A stretch of DNA of 58,198 nucleotides from Burkholderia sp. Bp8992 (GTDB lineage: Bacteria > Pseudomonadota > Gammaproteobacteria > Burkholderiales > Burkholderiaceae): the NCBI RefSeq assembly GCF_003853705.1, contig NZ_QTQI01000038.1, forward strand, positions 1-58,198, in the 5' to 3' direction. Shown piece after piece: positions 34,999-43,313 of this stretch (position 1 is its first letter; every line of letters begins with the position of its first letter). Below the pieces are notes generated by a model. It was not told the origin of the DNA. It saw only the letters and a list, made by a program, of their open reading frames with translations, and did no database searches. The translations under genes were made by a program, and so were the position numbers.

Positions 34999-36183
34999 TC
35001 ACAACGCGTCCGACAGCGGTACGTGCTCGTCCGCCGAGGCTTCGCCGATCACCACGCGCTCGCCGGCCTTCAGGCCGGCCAGCACTTCGACGCGCACGTT
35101 GTTGTTGATGCCGATGCGGACATGCCGCGTTTCCGTGCTGCCGTCGGCGCGCAGCACGCGCACCGCATAGGTGCCGTCCTTGCGCTTCTCGCCGAGTGCG
35201 GCGGCCGGAATGCTGAGCGCGTTGCGTGCGTCGCCGAGCACGATGTTGACCTGCGCGGTCATCGCGATGCGCAGCCGGTGCTCGGGATTCGGCACGTCGA
35301 ACAGCGCGTTGTAGAACACTGCGGCGTTCGGCTTTGCGCCGCCTCCGCCGAGCGGGCTTTGTGCGTCGGCGTAGTTCTGCGGCGCCGGTTCGATCGCGCG
35401 CAGTTTGCCGTAATGACGCTTGTCCGGTTCGCCGAGGCTCGTGAAATACGCGGTCTGGCCGGCGCTCACGCGAATCACGTCGGCTTCCGACACCTGCGCC
35501 TTCACGGTCATCGTGTCGAGATTCGCGAGCTTCAGGATCACCGGCGCCTGCTGCTGCGCGATCACGGTCTGGCCTTCCTGCGTGACGATCGCGACGACCT
35601 CGCCGTCGATCGGCGCGACGATGCGCGTATAGCCGAGGTTGGCCTGCGCGGTCTCGATCTGGATGCGGGCCGAACGGATCTGCGCGGCGAGCGACGCGAG
35701 GGTCGCGCGCTGCACGTCGAGCGTCGCCTTTGCGGCCTCGAACGATTCGCGCGACGTCGCGTCGTCGGGCAGCATCGCCTGCTGGCGGCGGAACGCGAGT
35801 TCGGCTTGCGTCAGTTGCGCGGCCGCCGATTGCTGTTGCGCGCGCAGGCTTTCTTCGCTGGCGCGCGCCTGGCGCAGCGCGTTTTCCGAGATCACGGGAT
35901 CGATTTCGGCGAGCCACTGGCCCTTCGTGACCTTGTCGCCGAGCTTGACCTTCAGCGTCTTCAACTGTCCCGACACCTGCGCGCCGACGTCGACCTGCCT
36001 GAACGCCTGCAGCGCGCCGGTCGCGAGCACCGCGTTCTCGAGATCGCCGCGCGTGACGGGCGCGGACAGGTATTGCGGATGCTTGTCGGGCGCGCAGGCC
36101 TTCAGCGTCACGCCGGCGGCGATCGCGACGACGGCGAGGGTGGCCAGCACGATGCGCCGGCAGCGATGGGTCTTCTGGGTCAT
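34999..36183 (-). CDS. macA: MacA-type periplasmic adaptor
   Basis: The 394-residue protein has an N-terminal membrane anchor (about 10-28), lipoyl half-motifs (AVLATGALQAFRQVDVGAQVSGQ and TRIVAPIDGEVVAIVTQEGQ) bracketing a coiled-coil hairpin (about 100-180), then beta-barrel and membrane-proximal domains. The ATG at 36183 was chosen over an upstream in-frame start whose added sequence is Pro/Arg-rich. It is the first gene of macA-macB-nodT. MacA links MacB to the outer-membrane factor and stimulates its ATPase. Confidence 0.93.
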   Translation of the reverse strand: MTQKTHRCRRIVLATLAVVAIAAGVTLKACAPDKHPQYLSAPVTRGDLENAVLATGALQAFRQVDVGAQVSGQLKTLKVKLGDKVTKGQWLAEIDPVISENALRQARASEESLRAQQQSAAAQLTQAELAFRRQQAMLPDDATSRESFEAAKATLDVQRATLASLAAQIRSARIQIETAQANLGYTRIVAPIDGEVVAIVTQEGQTVIAQQQAPVILKLANLDTMTVKAQVSEADVIRVSAGQTAYFTSLGEPDKRHYGKLRAIEPAPQNYADAQSPLGGGGAKPNAAVFYNALFDVPNPEHRLRIAMTAQVNIVLGDARNALSIPAAALGEKRKDGTYAVRVLRADGSTETRHVRIGINNNVRVEVLAGLKAGERVVIGEASADEHVPLSDAL

Positions 36184-36346
36184 GAGAACGCTGCGAGGAT
36201 GAGGCGGCGCCGGCGATGCGTGCCGCCGAGCGGGACGAGGCGGTCGGCGTCGCATGCCGGGCATGTCGCCCGCGACGGCATCCGCATACGCATCGCGCGG
36301 GCGTGCCGAGTCGAATCAGGCGCTCATGGTAAGCGAGGATTTCGCG

Positions 36347-36366
36347 ACAAATCGTGTGGAATTTGT
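36347..36366. promoter_or_regulatory. Dyad ACAAAT-N8-ATTTGT upstream of macA
   Basis: The perfect 6-bp inverted repeat is about 164 bp before the macA start in an A/T-richer patch that likely holds the promoter. It is a possible repressor site. No regulator gene is adjacent apart from the XRE gene about 1 kb away. Confidence 0.3.
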
Positions 36367-36451
36367 GCTGAATTGTGCGAATGCCGTGCCGGAGCGGGGG
36401 CCGGGCTGCAGCATGGTTGCCAATCGTGACGCCGGAGGGGGGAGGCCCGCG

Positions 36452-37027
36452 TTACCTCCGCGCGGCGTCGATCCTGCGCTGCGTATCGGCGTCGACGATC
36501 TCGCGGATCGCGCTGAACAGTGGTGCAGCGTCGGTATAGCGCCGGCCGTAGCCGAGATTGAACGCGTAGTCGAAATCGGGCGGATTGCTGCCCTGGATGT
36601 GCTGCAGGATCGTTTCGAGCTTGTCGAGCGCCTTCGCCGCGCGTGCTTCCGGCGACGCGGCCGCCTCGTATTCGTCCCACAGCGCGACGATCTCGTCGCG
36701 CCGCGTGCGGTCGAGCGATGCCGTCAGCGTCAGCAGGTCGTCGCGTTCGTGCGCGCTCTTGTCGGGGTGCGCGGCCTGCTCGATTGCGGGGATGTCGCCG
36801 TGCAGCGCCTCGCCGAGATCGTGGACGACGCACAGCTTCAGCAGCTTCAGCGTGTCGATGCCGGGCAGTGCGTCGGCGAACACGAGCGCCATCAGGCACA
36901 GCCGCCAGCTGTGCTCGGCCGTGCTTTCGGGGCGGCCGCCCGACGTATGGCCGCTGCGCAGCACGTCCTTCAGGCGTTCGGCTTCGCGCAGGAAATCGAG
37001 CCGTGCGCGGATCGTATCGGGGTTCAT
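36452..37027 (-). CDS. HD-domain phosphohydrolase (YfbR/HDDC2-like)
   Basis: The 191-residue protein has the HD metal motif spread over STAEHSWRLCLM (His), VVHDLGEALHGD (His-Asp) and KALDKLETILQ (Asp). Relatives are 5'-deoxynucleotidases, but the substrate is not assured. The ATG at 37027 follows AAGGAG by six bases and is better than an in-frame start 19 codons upstream. It lies 78 bp downstream of the XRE regulator gene on the same strand and may be cotranscribed with it. Confidence 0.85.
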   Translation of the reverse strand: MNPDTIRARLDFLREAERLKDVLRSGHTSGGRPESTAEHSWRLCLMALVFADALPGIDTLKLLKLCVVHDLGEALHGDIPAIEQAAHPDKSAHERDDLLTLTASLDRTRRDEIVALWDEYEAAASPEARAAKALDKLETILQHIQGSNPPDFDYAFNLGYGRRYTDAAPLFSAIREIVDADTQRRIDAARR

Positions 37028-37105
37028 GGTCGGCTCCTTGCGATGAGCCGCCAAGCGTACGCCGGCCGCGTACGGTTCGTCCACGCATGAAATATGCGCG
37101 GGGTG

Positions 37106-37672
37106 TCAGTGCGCGTCGAGCGTTTCCACCAGCCGCACCGCCGCACCGTCCGACAGCGTCATCCGTGTCCATCGGCACCGGCTGCCGCGAATCGGCACGA
37201 CGCGCGACGCATTCGCGCCGGTGTCGAACTCGACGCTCGGCGGCCCTGCGCGGTCGTGCCAGCCGAGCGGGTCGAGCGCGGCTTCCATGCGGACGATCTC
37301 GGGCGTCGCGTAGCGCCACAGCGACGTGCCGAGCAGCCTCGAAAGCGGTTGCGAGAATTCGGCCGCGCGCGCCGGCGAACTGGCGAGCAGGCGGTGCGTG
37401 AGATCGCACACGAGATGCATGCGGCCCGCGCTGCCGGCGATCAGCCGCGCGAGCGCGTGGTCGCCCGCCGAATCGACGCGCGCGGCGAGCAACCGCTCGG
37501 CCGTCGCGCGCTCGTCGGGCGACATCTGCTGGCGGCCGGCTTCCCAGCGCGAGATCGTCGATTGCGCGACGCCGAACAGTTCGGCCGCATGGCTTTGCTT
37601 GACGCGGTGCAGCGCGCGCCAGCGCTTGAGCTGCGGGCCGAGCGGCGGCGTATGAAGCGGTGAGGCGGTCAT
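37106..37672 (-). CDS. XRE-family regulator with PAS-like C-terminal domain
   Basis: The 188-residue protein has an N-terminal helix-turn-helix of the Cro/C1 type (about 12-55, VKQSHAAELFGVAQSTISRW) followed by a domain of about 110 residues with an aromatic-rich core (LWRYATPEIVRMEAALDPLGW), possibly a small-molecule-binding PAS/GAF fold. It is transcribed ahead of the HD phosphohydrolase gene and after the lipoprotein gene. Targets and ligand are unknown. Confidence 0.78.
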   Translation of the reverse strand: MTASPLHTPPLGPQLKRWRALHRVKQSHAAELFGVAQSTISRWEAGRQQMSPDERATAERLLAARVDSAGDHALARLIAGSAGRMHLVCDLTHRLLASSPARAAEFSQPLSRLLGTSLWRYATPEIVRMEAALDPLGWHDRAGPPSVEFDTGANASRVVPIRGSRCRWTRMTLSDGAAVRLVETLDAH

Positions 37673-37708
37673 GGCGATGCTCCTGTGGCGGCCGTACGGC
37701 GCACGCCG

Positions 37709-38347
37709 TTACATGATCCGGAGGCCGCCGTTCGCCTTGATCGCGATCGCCGCGAACGGCACGAGCACGATGCCACCCAGCACGAGCACGCCGTCGGCGG
37801 CCACGGTGATCGGCGTGGCGAGAATCCGCAGCCCCATGCCGACGACGGACGGCGATTCCCTGATGGTGACCGAGTACGGGCGGTTGAACGGCTGCGCGGC
37901 CGTCTTGTCCTGCTCGACGAAGCCTTCGGTCGAGTAGCGCTTGCCGTCGATGTCGCCTTCGAGCACGAGGCCGGCGGTCTCGCTCACGAAGCCGTCGGCG
38001 GCAGCGGCCCGTCGATCGTCGTCCGAAGCATCTTTCGGCAGCACGATCCGGTAATGCCCGGTGACGCCGCCGCCTCTCGCATGAAAATCGGCAAACGTCG
38101 TGCGCACCGATTTCCGGTAGCCGGACTGCAGTACCGGCCGCAACCGCGCCGGCAGATCGAAGATGTAATGGTAGCGCGTGCCGAGGACGACCAGTTTCTT
38201 GCCGTCTTCGGTAATCATGAATGCGGATACGTTTTCGCTGTAAGCGTCGTTCTTGTACAGCTTCGGCGTGAAACAGCCCGACAGCGCGAGGCTGCTCGCG
38301 GCCATGCCCGCGGCCAGCAGGCGCCGGCGCGTGATCGATATGCTCAT
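37709..38347 (-). CDS. Hypothetical lipoprotein with C-terminal membrane span
   Basis: The 212-residue protein begins MSISITRRRLLAAGMAASSLALSGC, an N-terminal signal with a lipobox (LSGC, Cys25) and a twin-arginine-like RRR. The body has no known motif. The C-terminal half ends in a hydrophobic stretch (GVLVLGGIVLVPFAAIAI, about 187-204). It is probably anchored in the inner or outer membrane. Downstream, 36 bp away, is the XRE gene. Confidence 0.75.
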   Translation of the reverse strand: MSISITRRRLLAAGMAASSLALSGCFTPKLYKNDAYSENVSAFMITEDGKKLVVLGTRYHYIFDLPARLRPVLQSGYRKSVRTTFADFHARGGGVTGHYRIVLPKDASDDDRRAAAADGFVSETAGLVLEGDIDGKRYSTEGFVEQDKTAAQPFNRPYSVTIRESPSVVGMGLRILATPITVAADGVLVLGGIVLVPFAAIAIKANGGLRIM

Positions 38348-38693
38348 TTCTTGTTGTCCCGTCTGTGCGGTTCGGTTCTATTCAGAGGCTTTCGCCCTCG
38401 GAAGCCGGATTCTCGCGTATCCGCGGCAGGTTGTCGAACGGGAAATCTGTCATGGCAGCGTGCGGCCCGATCGGCCCGCGCCCCGCCGAAAACGTTTCCG
38501 TCGCGCTTTCAACCGGCTCCTTCATATCTTATTATTCGGCCAGAGCGGCGCGTGCCGGCCGCCATCGGTCATGTCGATGGCATGACACGCCGGCAACGAT
38601 GACCGCCTTCCGGCCGCCGCGTCGCACGACGCGCGGTCGACATGACAGGGAGCGCGAGGCCGCGCGTATCCCGAAAAATGACACGAGGGCGCG
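38348..38693. other. Intergenic interval, divergent
   Basis: About 346 bp separates the lipoprotein (leftward) and the HdeD-like fusion (rightward). A short A/T-rich patch (TTCATATCTTATTATTCGG near 38520-38538) is the most promoter-like part. I see no gene, and no repeat or hairpin of note. Confidence 0.4.
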
Positions 38694-40097
38694 ATGGTAC
38701 GACTGGTGTTGCTGTTGCTGGGCATCGAATATCTGCGAACCCGCTGGCGCGGGCTGACCGTGCTCGGCTGGGTGTGGGTGGCAGCAGGCGTCGGCATCTT
38801 CGTCGACGCGCTCGACGGCGCGCTGCATTTCCCGATCGAGCTGTTCGCGTGGTTGTTCCTGATCGAGGGGCTCGCGACGCTCGCGGTGGCCGGCAGCGGC
38901 GTCGGCGGGCAGCGCATCCTGCGCTACGTGAAGGGCGTCGTGGCCGTGGTGGCCGCGGGGCTCGTGTTCGCCGGCCATCACCACGGCCACTTCCTGCTGT
39001 CGATGATCTTCGGCACGCTGTTCCTCGTCGACGGGCTGCTGCAGTGCACGTCCGCGTGGATGGTGCGCTACCGCCGCTGGAACGTCGCGTTCGCGTGGGG
39101 CGTCGTCGAGATCCTGCTGGCGGTCTTCTTCTTCCAGCCGTACCCGACGCATTACGCGGGCACCGTACCGTACTGCCTCGGCCTGCTGCTGATGTTCGGC
39201 GGGATGCACATGCTGAGCCTCGCCGCGCGCGTGCGGCGGCTGACGCGCAATCCCGCGTTCGCGACGTCGCCCGCGCCGGCGCTCGTGCCCGATCTCGACG
39301 ATCCGCGCGAGCAGCCGCGGTTCACGCAATCCGAATGGGACGGCCCGCCGGCCGACGGCGAGCACGCGCTCACCGTGCACGTGTGGACGCCGACCGGCAC
39401 GTCGAAGGCCGAAGCGCAGCGCTATCCGGTGATCGACCGCTACATCGCGGCGGTCGACGTCAATGGCGTGATCTCGACCGGGCATGCGGCGCTGGAGTCG
39501 CCGGAAGGCATCTACATCAGCCTGTACCCCGGCGTTGAAATCGATCGTTCTCCGGACGAATTCACGCGCATCCTGCGCGCGACGCGCGAGAACGACGTGC
39601 CGGGCCTGTTCCAGCCCGACTATGCGACCGAGTCGATCGCGTGGTGCCCGTCGACCGTGCGCGTGCGCATCCGCAACTACGATCCGGCGAAGCTCGATGC
39701 GTTCTGGTCGTCGTACCGGCAGAACGTGACGTACAACCTCACATACCGCAACTGTTCGAGCACCGTGTCGAATGCGCTCGAAGCCGCACTCGACGGCGCG
39801 GTATGGCGGCTGAAGGGCGCACGGGCCGGGTGGGGTGCGTTCGTGCGGCTGTTGCTGACGCCCGAGCTGTGGGTGGCCGCGCAGATCCGCAAACGTGCGG
39901 TGACGATGGCGTGGACGCCCGGCCTCACGCTCGACTACGCACGCGCGCTCAGCATGCTCGCCGATCCGCGGCCGTTCGCGTGGTGGAAGGTCGCGCGCTC
40001 GGCGGTGAGCGCGATCATGGCATCGCGCCGCACGTGGCGCGAGCAGGACAACGCGGCGCTGTCGCCCGGCGGATCGGAGGCGGCGTCGATGAAGTGA
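38694..40097 (+). CDS. HdeD-like membrane domain fused to a possible permuted papain-fold domain
   Basis: The 467-residue protein has about six membrane spans at residues 1-180, arranged like the acid-resistance protein HdeD (repeated short spans with internal GxxxFxxxGLL segments). After a linker, residues about 220-400 form a soluble domain with His264 in GVISTGHAALESPEGIYISLYPG and Cys354 in YNLTYRNCSSTVSNALE. The order His-then-Cys is that of permuted NlpC/P60-like (YiiX/LRAT) proteins. The catalytic role is inferred from motif order only. GAGG precedes the ATG. It is a single gene. Confidence 0.75.
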   Translation: MVRLVLLLLGIEYLRTRWRGLTVLGWVWVAAGVGIFVDALDGALHFPIELFAWLFLIEGLATLAVAGSGVGGQRILRYVKGVVAVVAAGLVFAGHHHGHFLLSMIFGTLFLVDGLLQCTSAWMVRYRRWNVAFAWGVVEILLAVFFFQPYPTHYAGTVPYCLGLLLMFGGMHMLSLAARVRRLTRNPAFATSPAPALVPDLDDPREQPRFTQSEWDGPPADGEHALTVHVWTPTGTSKAEAQRYPVIDRYIAAVDVNGVISTGHAALESPEGIYISLYPGVEIDRSPDEFTRILRATRENDVPGLFQPDYATESIAWCPSTVRVRIRNYDPAKLDAFWSSYRQNVTYNLTYRNCSSTVSNALEAALDGAVWRLKGARAGWGAFVRLLLTPELWVAAQIRKRAVTMAWTPGLTLDYARALSMLADPRPFAWWKVARSAVSAIMASRRTWREQDNAALSPGGSEAASMK

Positions 40098-40191
40098 AGC
40101 GCGTGGCGCCGGACGAGGGCCCGGCGTCACAGGGGCCGCCACCGTGCGGCCCGGTGAGTATGCCCGCCATGACAACCCACAGACGACAACA

Positions 40192-40770
40192 ATGAACGAG
40201 ACGAGAGCTTTCCGCACCCTGATTCCCGTGGCGCTCGTGCTGGCCGGCGCGGGCCTCGCGCAGGCGGGCACGGACGAAGTGCCGCGCATGAGCAATGACG
40301 TGTACCGGACATCGGTATCGTTCTGCTCGAACGTTGCGGCCGCCGAGAAGATCGCGTGCCAGGGCGACATGATCGCCGCGGGCAGCCGGATCGTCGCGGC
40401 GATCGGCGGCCTGCCGCCGGCGTCCGCCACGGCGATCGACGAAGGCGCGCGCAACAAGCTGCCGCCGGAGGAGCGCAAGGGGCTCGCGCCCGTCGAGCCG
40501 GGCGCGATCGACAAGGACGACGACGTGGCCGGGCTCGCCGGCATGGTGCGCCTCTGCGACGTGTACGAATCCGAGCCGGCGTCGCGCGCGCGGCATCACG
40601 CGGCGCTGCAGCAGAAGGCGCCCGATGCCGCGCCGCGTGTCGAGGCGCTGCTGGCCGATGCGTCGACGGCGGCCCGCCAGCGCGTCAGTATCGGCGTGTG
40701 GCAGATACTCGCGCTCGAAGGCCCCGAAGCGTCCGCTCGCGCGTGCACGCAGCTCGGTAGCGGGTCGTAG
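40192..40770 (+). CDS. Hypothetical secreted protein (192 aa)
   Basis: The protein has a Sec signal peptide (about 1-25, VALVLAGAGLAQAG) and a helical body with four scattered cysteines (SFCSNVAAAEKIACQGD, RLCDVYE, RACTQLG) that could form two disulfides. No known domain was recognised. It lies 94 bp after the HdeD-like gene on the same strand; cotranscription is possible. Confidence 0.65.
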   Translation: MNETRAFRTLIPVALVLAGAGLAQAGTDEVPRMSNDVYRTSVSFCSNVAAAEKIACQGDMIAAGSRIVAAIGGLPPASATAIDEGARNKLPPEERKGLAPVEPGAIDKDDDVAGLAGMVRLCDVYESEPASRARHHAALQQKAPDAAPRVEALLADASTAARQRVSIGVWQILALEGPEASARACTQLGSGS

Positions 40771-40968
40771 CGCCCGCTTGCCGGCATCGCTAGCGACGGA
40801 AGGCAACGGTTGGTACCGGTCCCGCGCGTAGCGGAGGCGGCGGTGCGTGCGAATTCTTTCGTCCACCTTCACATTCGTGCCACGTTGCGGCAGCAACAAT
40901 CGCGGGCAGACATTCGACAACCGTGCGGCGCATCCCGCGACCGCATGCCTTTTCCGAGGAAACACGCC

Positions 40969-41700
40969 ATGCTCAAGACGCTCGCCCGCGCCGCTGCCGC
41001 ACTCGCCGTCGCTTCCGTTTCACTGCACGCCGCCGCGCAGACCAGCTACGACTACCTGTTGCTTGCCGCATCGTGGGAGCCCGGCTTCTGCGCGTCGCAC
41101 GACACGCCGGAGTGCACGAACCTCGCCGGCTCGTATGCGGCGACGAGCCTCTCGCTGCATGGCCTGTGGCCGAACCGCTATGACGGCAACCAGCCGTTCT
41201 ACTGCGGCGTGCCGCAGAACGACATCGACCTCGACAACGCGCACCAGTGGTGCAGCATGGACGCCTACCCGATCAGCAGCGCGACGCGCAATACGCTGTC
41301 GACGTACATGCCGGGCGTCGCGTCGTGTCTCGACAAGCACGAGTGGTTCAAGCACGGTACCTGCTCGAACTCGGCGACGCCCGATGCGTACTGGAATCAG
41401 GCGTCGGGCATGATCAGCCGGCTCGGCAATACGTCGTTCAACGCGTTCCTGCAGACGAACGCGGGCAAGACGGTCACGCGTAACCAGTTGCTGTCGGCAT
41501 TCGAAGGCGCGTTCGGCAGCAACACGCGCAGCGCGGTGTCGCTGAAATGCACGAAGACGAACGGCGTGAGCTACTTCACCGAAGCGTGGATCGCGGTGAA
41601 GACGGACGCGGCCGCGCAGTTCCCGAGCGCAGCGTCGCTCGTGACGGACGGCAACACGCAGGGCACGTGCCCGACGTCGGGGGTGTTTATCGCGAAGTAA
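40969..41700 (+). CDS. Secreted ribonuclease T2
   Basis: The 243-residue precursor has a signal peptide ending AAAQ (about 23). Both T2 active-site boxes are present: LSLHGLWP (CAS I) and KHEWFKHGTC (CAS II), with several cysteines expected for disulfides. The enzyme cleaves single-stranded RNA without base specificity via 2',3'-cyclic phosphates, in the periplasm or outside the cell, for scavenging or defence. A short A/T-rich promoter-like stretch precedes it. A perfect palindrome follows the stop. Confidence 0.93.
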   Translation: MLKTLARAAAALAVASVSLHAAAQTSYDYLLLAASWEPGFCASHDTPECTNLAGSYAATSLSLHGLWPNRYDGNQPFYCGVPQNDIDLDNAHQWCSMDAYPISSATRNTLSTYMPGVASCLDKHEWFKHGTCSNSATPDAYWNQASGMISRLGNTSFNAFLQTNAGKTVTRNQLLSAFEGAFGSNTRSAVSLKCTKTNGVSYFTEAWIAVKTDAAAQFPSAASLVTDGNTQGTCPTSGVFIAK

Positions 41701-41713
41701 GGCGGATGCGGCT

Positions 41714-41737
41714 GACGTGCGCGATATCGCGCACGTC
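41714..41737. terminator. 24-bp perfect palindrome after RNase T2
   Basis: GACGTGCGCGAT is followed immediately by its exact reverse complement. In RNA it would form a stem of about 10 bp with a tight loop, between the convergent RNase T2 and isochorismatase-like genes. There is no T run, so termination is likely by position only. Confidence 0.5.
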
Positions 41738-41833
41738 GCGGCCGATCCGGGTATTCGGGGATGTCGGGCACGCCGCTGAAAGCGCGCAATGCCGCATCGA
41801 CCTCATTCTGGCAGCGGTTCGGCTCGTCCGTCG

Positions 41834-42457
41834 CTATGCCAGCAACCGCAACGCATCCACGAGCCACAGCACCGTCGTGCGCGATTCGAACGCGGTGGCG
41901 AACAGATGCTCGTGGACGATCGGGTCCGGGTCGTAGCAGCAATCCTTAACCGTGTAGAGGCGGAAATCCGCGTCGCTCGCGTGGGCGATCGACGACAGCA
42001 TCACGCCGGTCGACGCAATGCCGACCATGATCAGCGAATCGATGCCTTGCGCGACCAGCCGTGCCTGCAGATCGGTGCCGAAGAACACGCTGGCGCGATG
42101 CGCGACGATCAGCGGCTCGTCGGGCTGCTTGCCCAGTTCGGGACACGGGGCATCGTCGATGAAGAGGCCCAGTTGCTTGATGCCCTGACCGTTCTTGTTG
42201 AGCGGGCTGACTTCCGGATAGCCGGGGCTGAAGCGGAGGTTCGCGAACCAGGCGCCGACGCCGGCGGCTCGTGCAGCGTCGCACAGACGACGCGTATTGG
42301 CGAGCAATTCAGGCGCAACCGACGGGAAGAGGCCGAGGATGTCGGTCTGGTAATGCATGACGAGCAGCGCGGTTTTCGACGGCACGATGGCGGGAATCGG
42401 TGCGGAGGCGCCGGGGCCTGAGGTCGTTGCGACTGCTGGTGCGTTGTCCGGATGCAT
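41834..42457 (-). CDS. Isochorismatase-fold protein with altered active site
   Basis: The 207-residue cysteine-hydrolase fold protein starts MHPDNAPAVATTSG. The usual catalytic Asp of the LLVxDMQ motif is replaced by His in ALLVMHYQTD. The Lys region reads IVAHRASVFFGTDL. The GxxTxxCV nucleophile segment reads GIASTGVMLSS, with no Cys. The overall fold is clear from these conserved frames. ATG 42457 was chosen because upstream in-frame sequence is unlike any family member. It may be a binding or non-cysteine variant. Single gene. Confidence 0.8.
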   Translation of the reverse strand: MHPDNAPAVATTSGPGASAPIPAIVPSKTALLVMHYQTDILGLFPSVAPELLANTRRLCDAARAAGVGAWFANLRFSPGYPEVSPLNKNGQGIKQLGLFIDDAPCPELGKQPDEPLIVAHRASVFFGTDLQARLVAQGIDSLIMVGIASTGVMLSSIAHASDADFRLYTVKDCCYDPDPIVHEHLFATAFESRTTVLWLVDALRLLA

Positions 42458-42595
42458 GCGTGATGTTCTCCAGTAACCGCTGCGGGGCGTCAGAAAATCT
42501 GATCGTTCTGCATACGTCGTCAACCATGCCGTTTGCTCGCGGCTCGTAGCCTCGCGTGAGGATATCCGTGAGCGCGGCGGGCAACAAGCAAGCAT

Positions 42596-42970
42596 TCAGC
42601 TTTTCAAGATCAAGCCACTCAGGTATTGATTCAAATCGCGAAAATCCTTAACCGTCCAGGAGTGGGGCGGTAGCTTTACGCCGTTTTCTCGCAAGGTTTT
42701 GGGAATCAGGTCGCCATTCGGGCGAAGTATGACTGACGAGACGATGACGCCCGGATAGTCGCCAAGCCGTTTTTTGAAGGCGGGCGTCGTAAGGTCGGGT
42801 GTGGGTGGGTTGCTTTTGTTGGCCAACGGCCCCGTTCCTTTGGCATCTGCTCCGTGGCACATGGCACATCTCGCGAGGAAGATCCTTTTCCCGTTGTCAC
42901 TGTCCGCAAAGGTCGGTGATGCTTGGGCCAGTAATGAAATCCCTAGCGAGGCGACGACGAATATTTTCAT
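42596..42970 (-). CDS. Small periplasmic c-type cytochrome
   Basis: The 124-residue protein has a signal peptide (about 1-22, ending TFA) and one class-I cytochrome c domain: heme motif RCAMCH (Cys35, Cys38, His39) and a possible axial Met or alternative in the region ILRPNGDLIP. The gene is distinctly richer in A and T than its neighbours, and its ATG lacks a strong ribosome site (it follows an A-rich stretch). It is probably an electron carrier for an oxidase or dehydrogenase, but no partner is beside it. It may be acquired DNA. Confidence 0.85.
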   Translation of the reverse strand: MKIFVVASLGISLLAQASPTFADSDNGKRIFLARCAMCHGADAKGTGPLANKSNPPTPDLTTPAFKKRLGDYPGVIVSSVILRPNGDLIPKTLRENGVKLPPHSWTVKDFRDLNQYLSGLILKS

Positions 42971-43047
42971 TTTTTTGATTTTGTTTTATGAACTTGTGAA
43001 TGTCTCTTTGGGGTCGACTGCTGCCGAATGACGAATTCTCGATCGAG

Positions 43048-43160
43048 CACGCCGATATTCACCTGCCGCAGTCACGCCAGATGACGCGCGCTCGATTTCG
43101 CGACTTCAGAAAATCGACCGCCCAGTATAAGTCGTCAACCATTCCAGCGCCAACCAGGCA
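43048..43160 (-). pseudogene. Remnant of a glutaminase gene 3' end (left copy of the imperfect repeat)
   Basis: Over about 110 bp this stretch aligns with 44608-44720, 1560 bp away, including the last codons of glutaminase. Here the minus strand still encodes ALEWLTTYTGRSIF-stop, identical to the glutaminase C-terminus, but the upstream sequence is not in frame with a glutaminase and no complete gene is present. It is a decayed or duplicated gene end. The gap 42971-43313 otherwise holds no convincing gene. Confidence 0.6.
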
Positions 43161-43313
43161 GACGAGCGCCACGCGGCTGTCGGCGATGGGGTTTCCGCCT
43201 GGAGCGGTCAATCGACGATCCGGTTGAAATCCTCGACAATACGTAAGACGTCTTGGTCTCGTTGTGCGAGATCGCGAACGCGTTACCTCAGTCGTCCAAC
43301 CGGTCCTCGCAGA

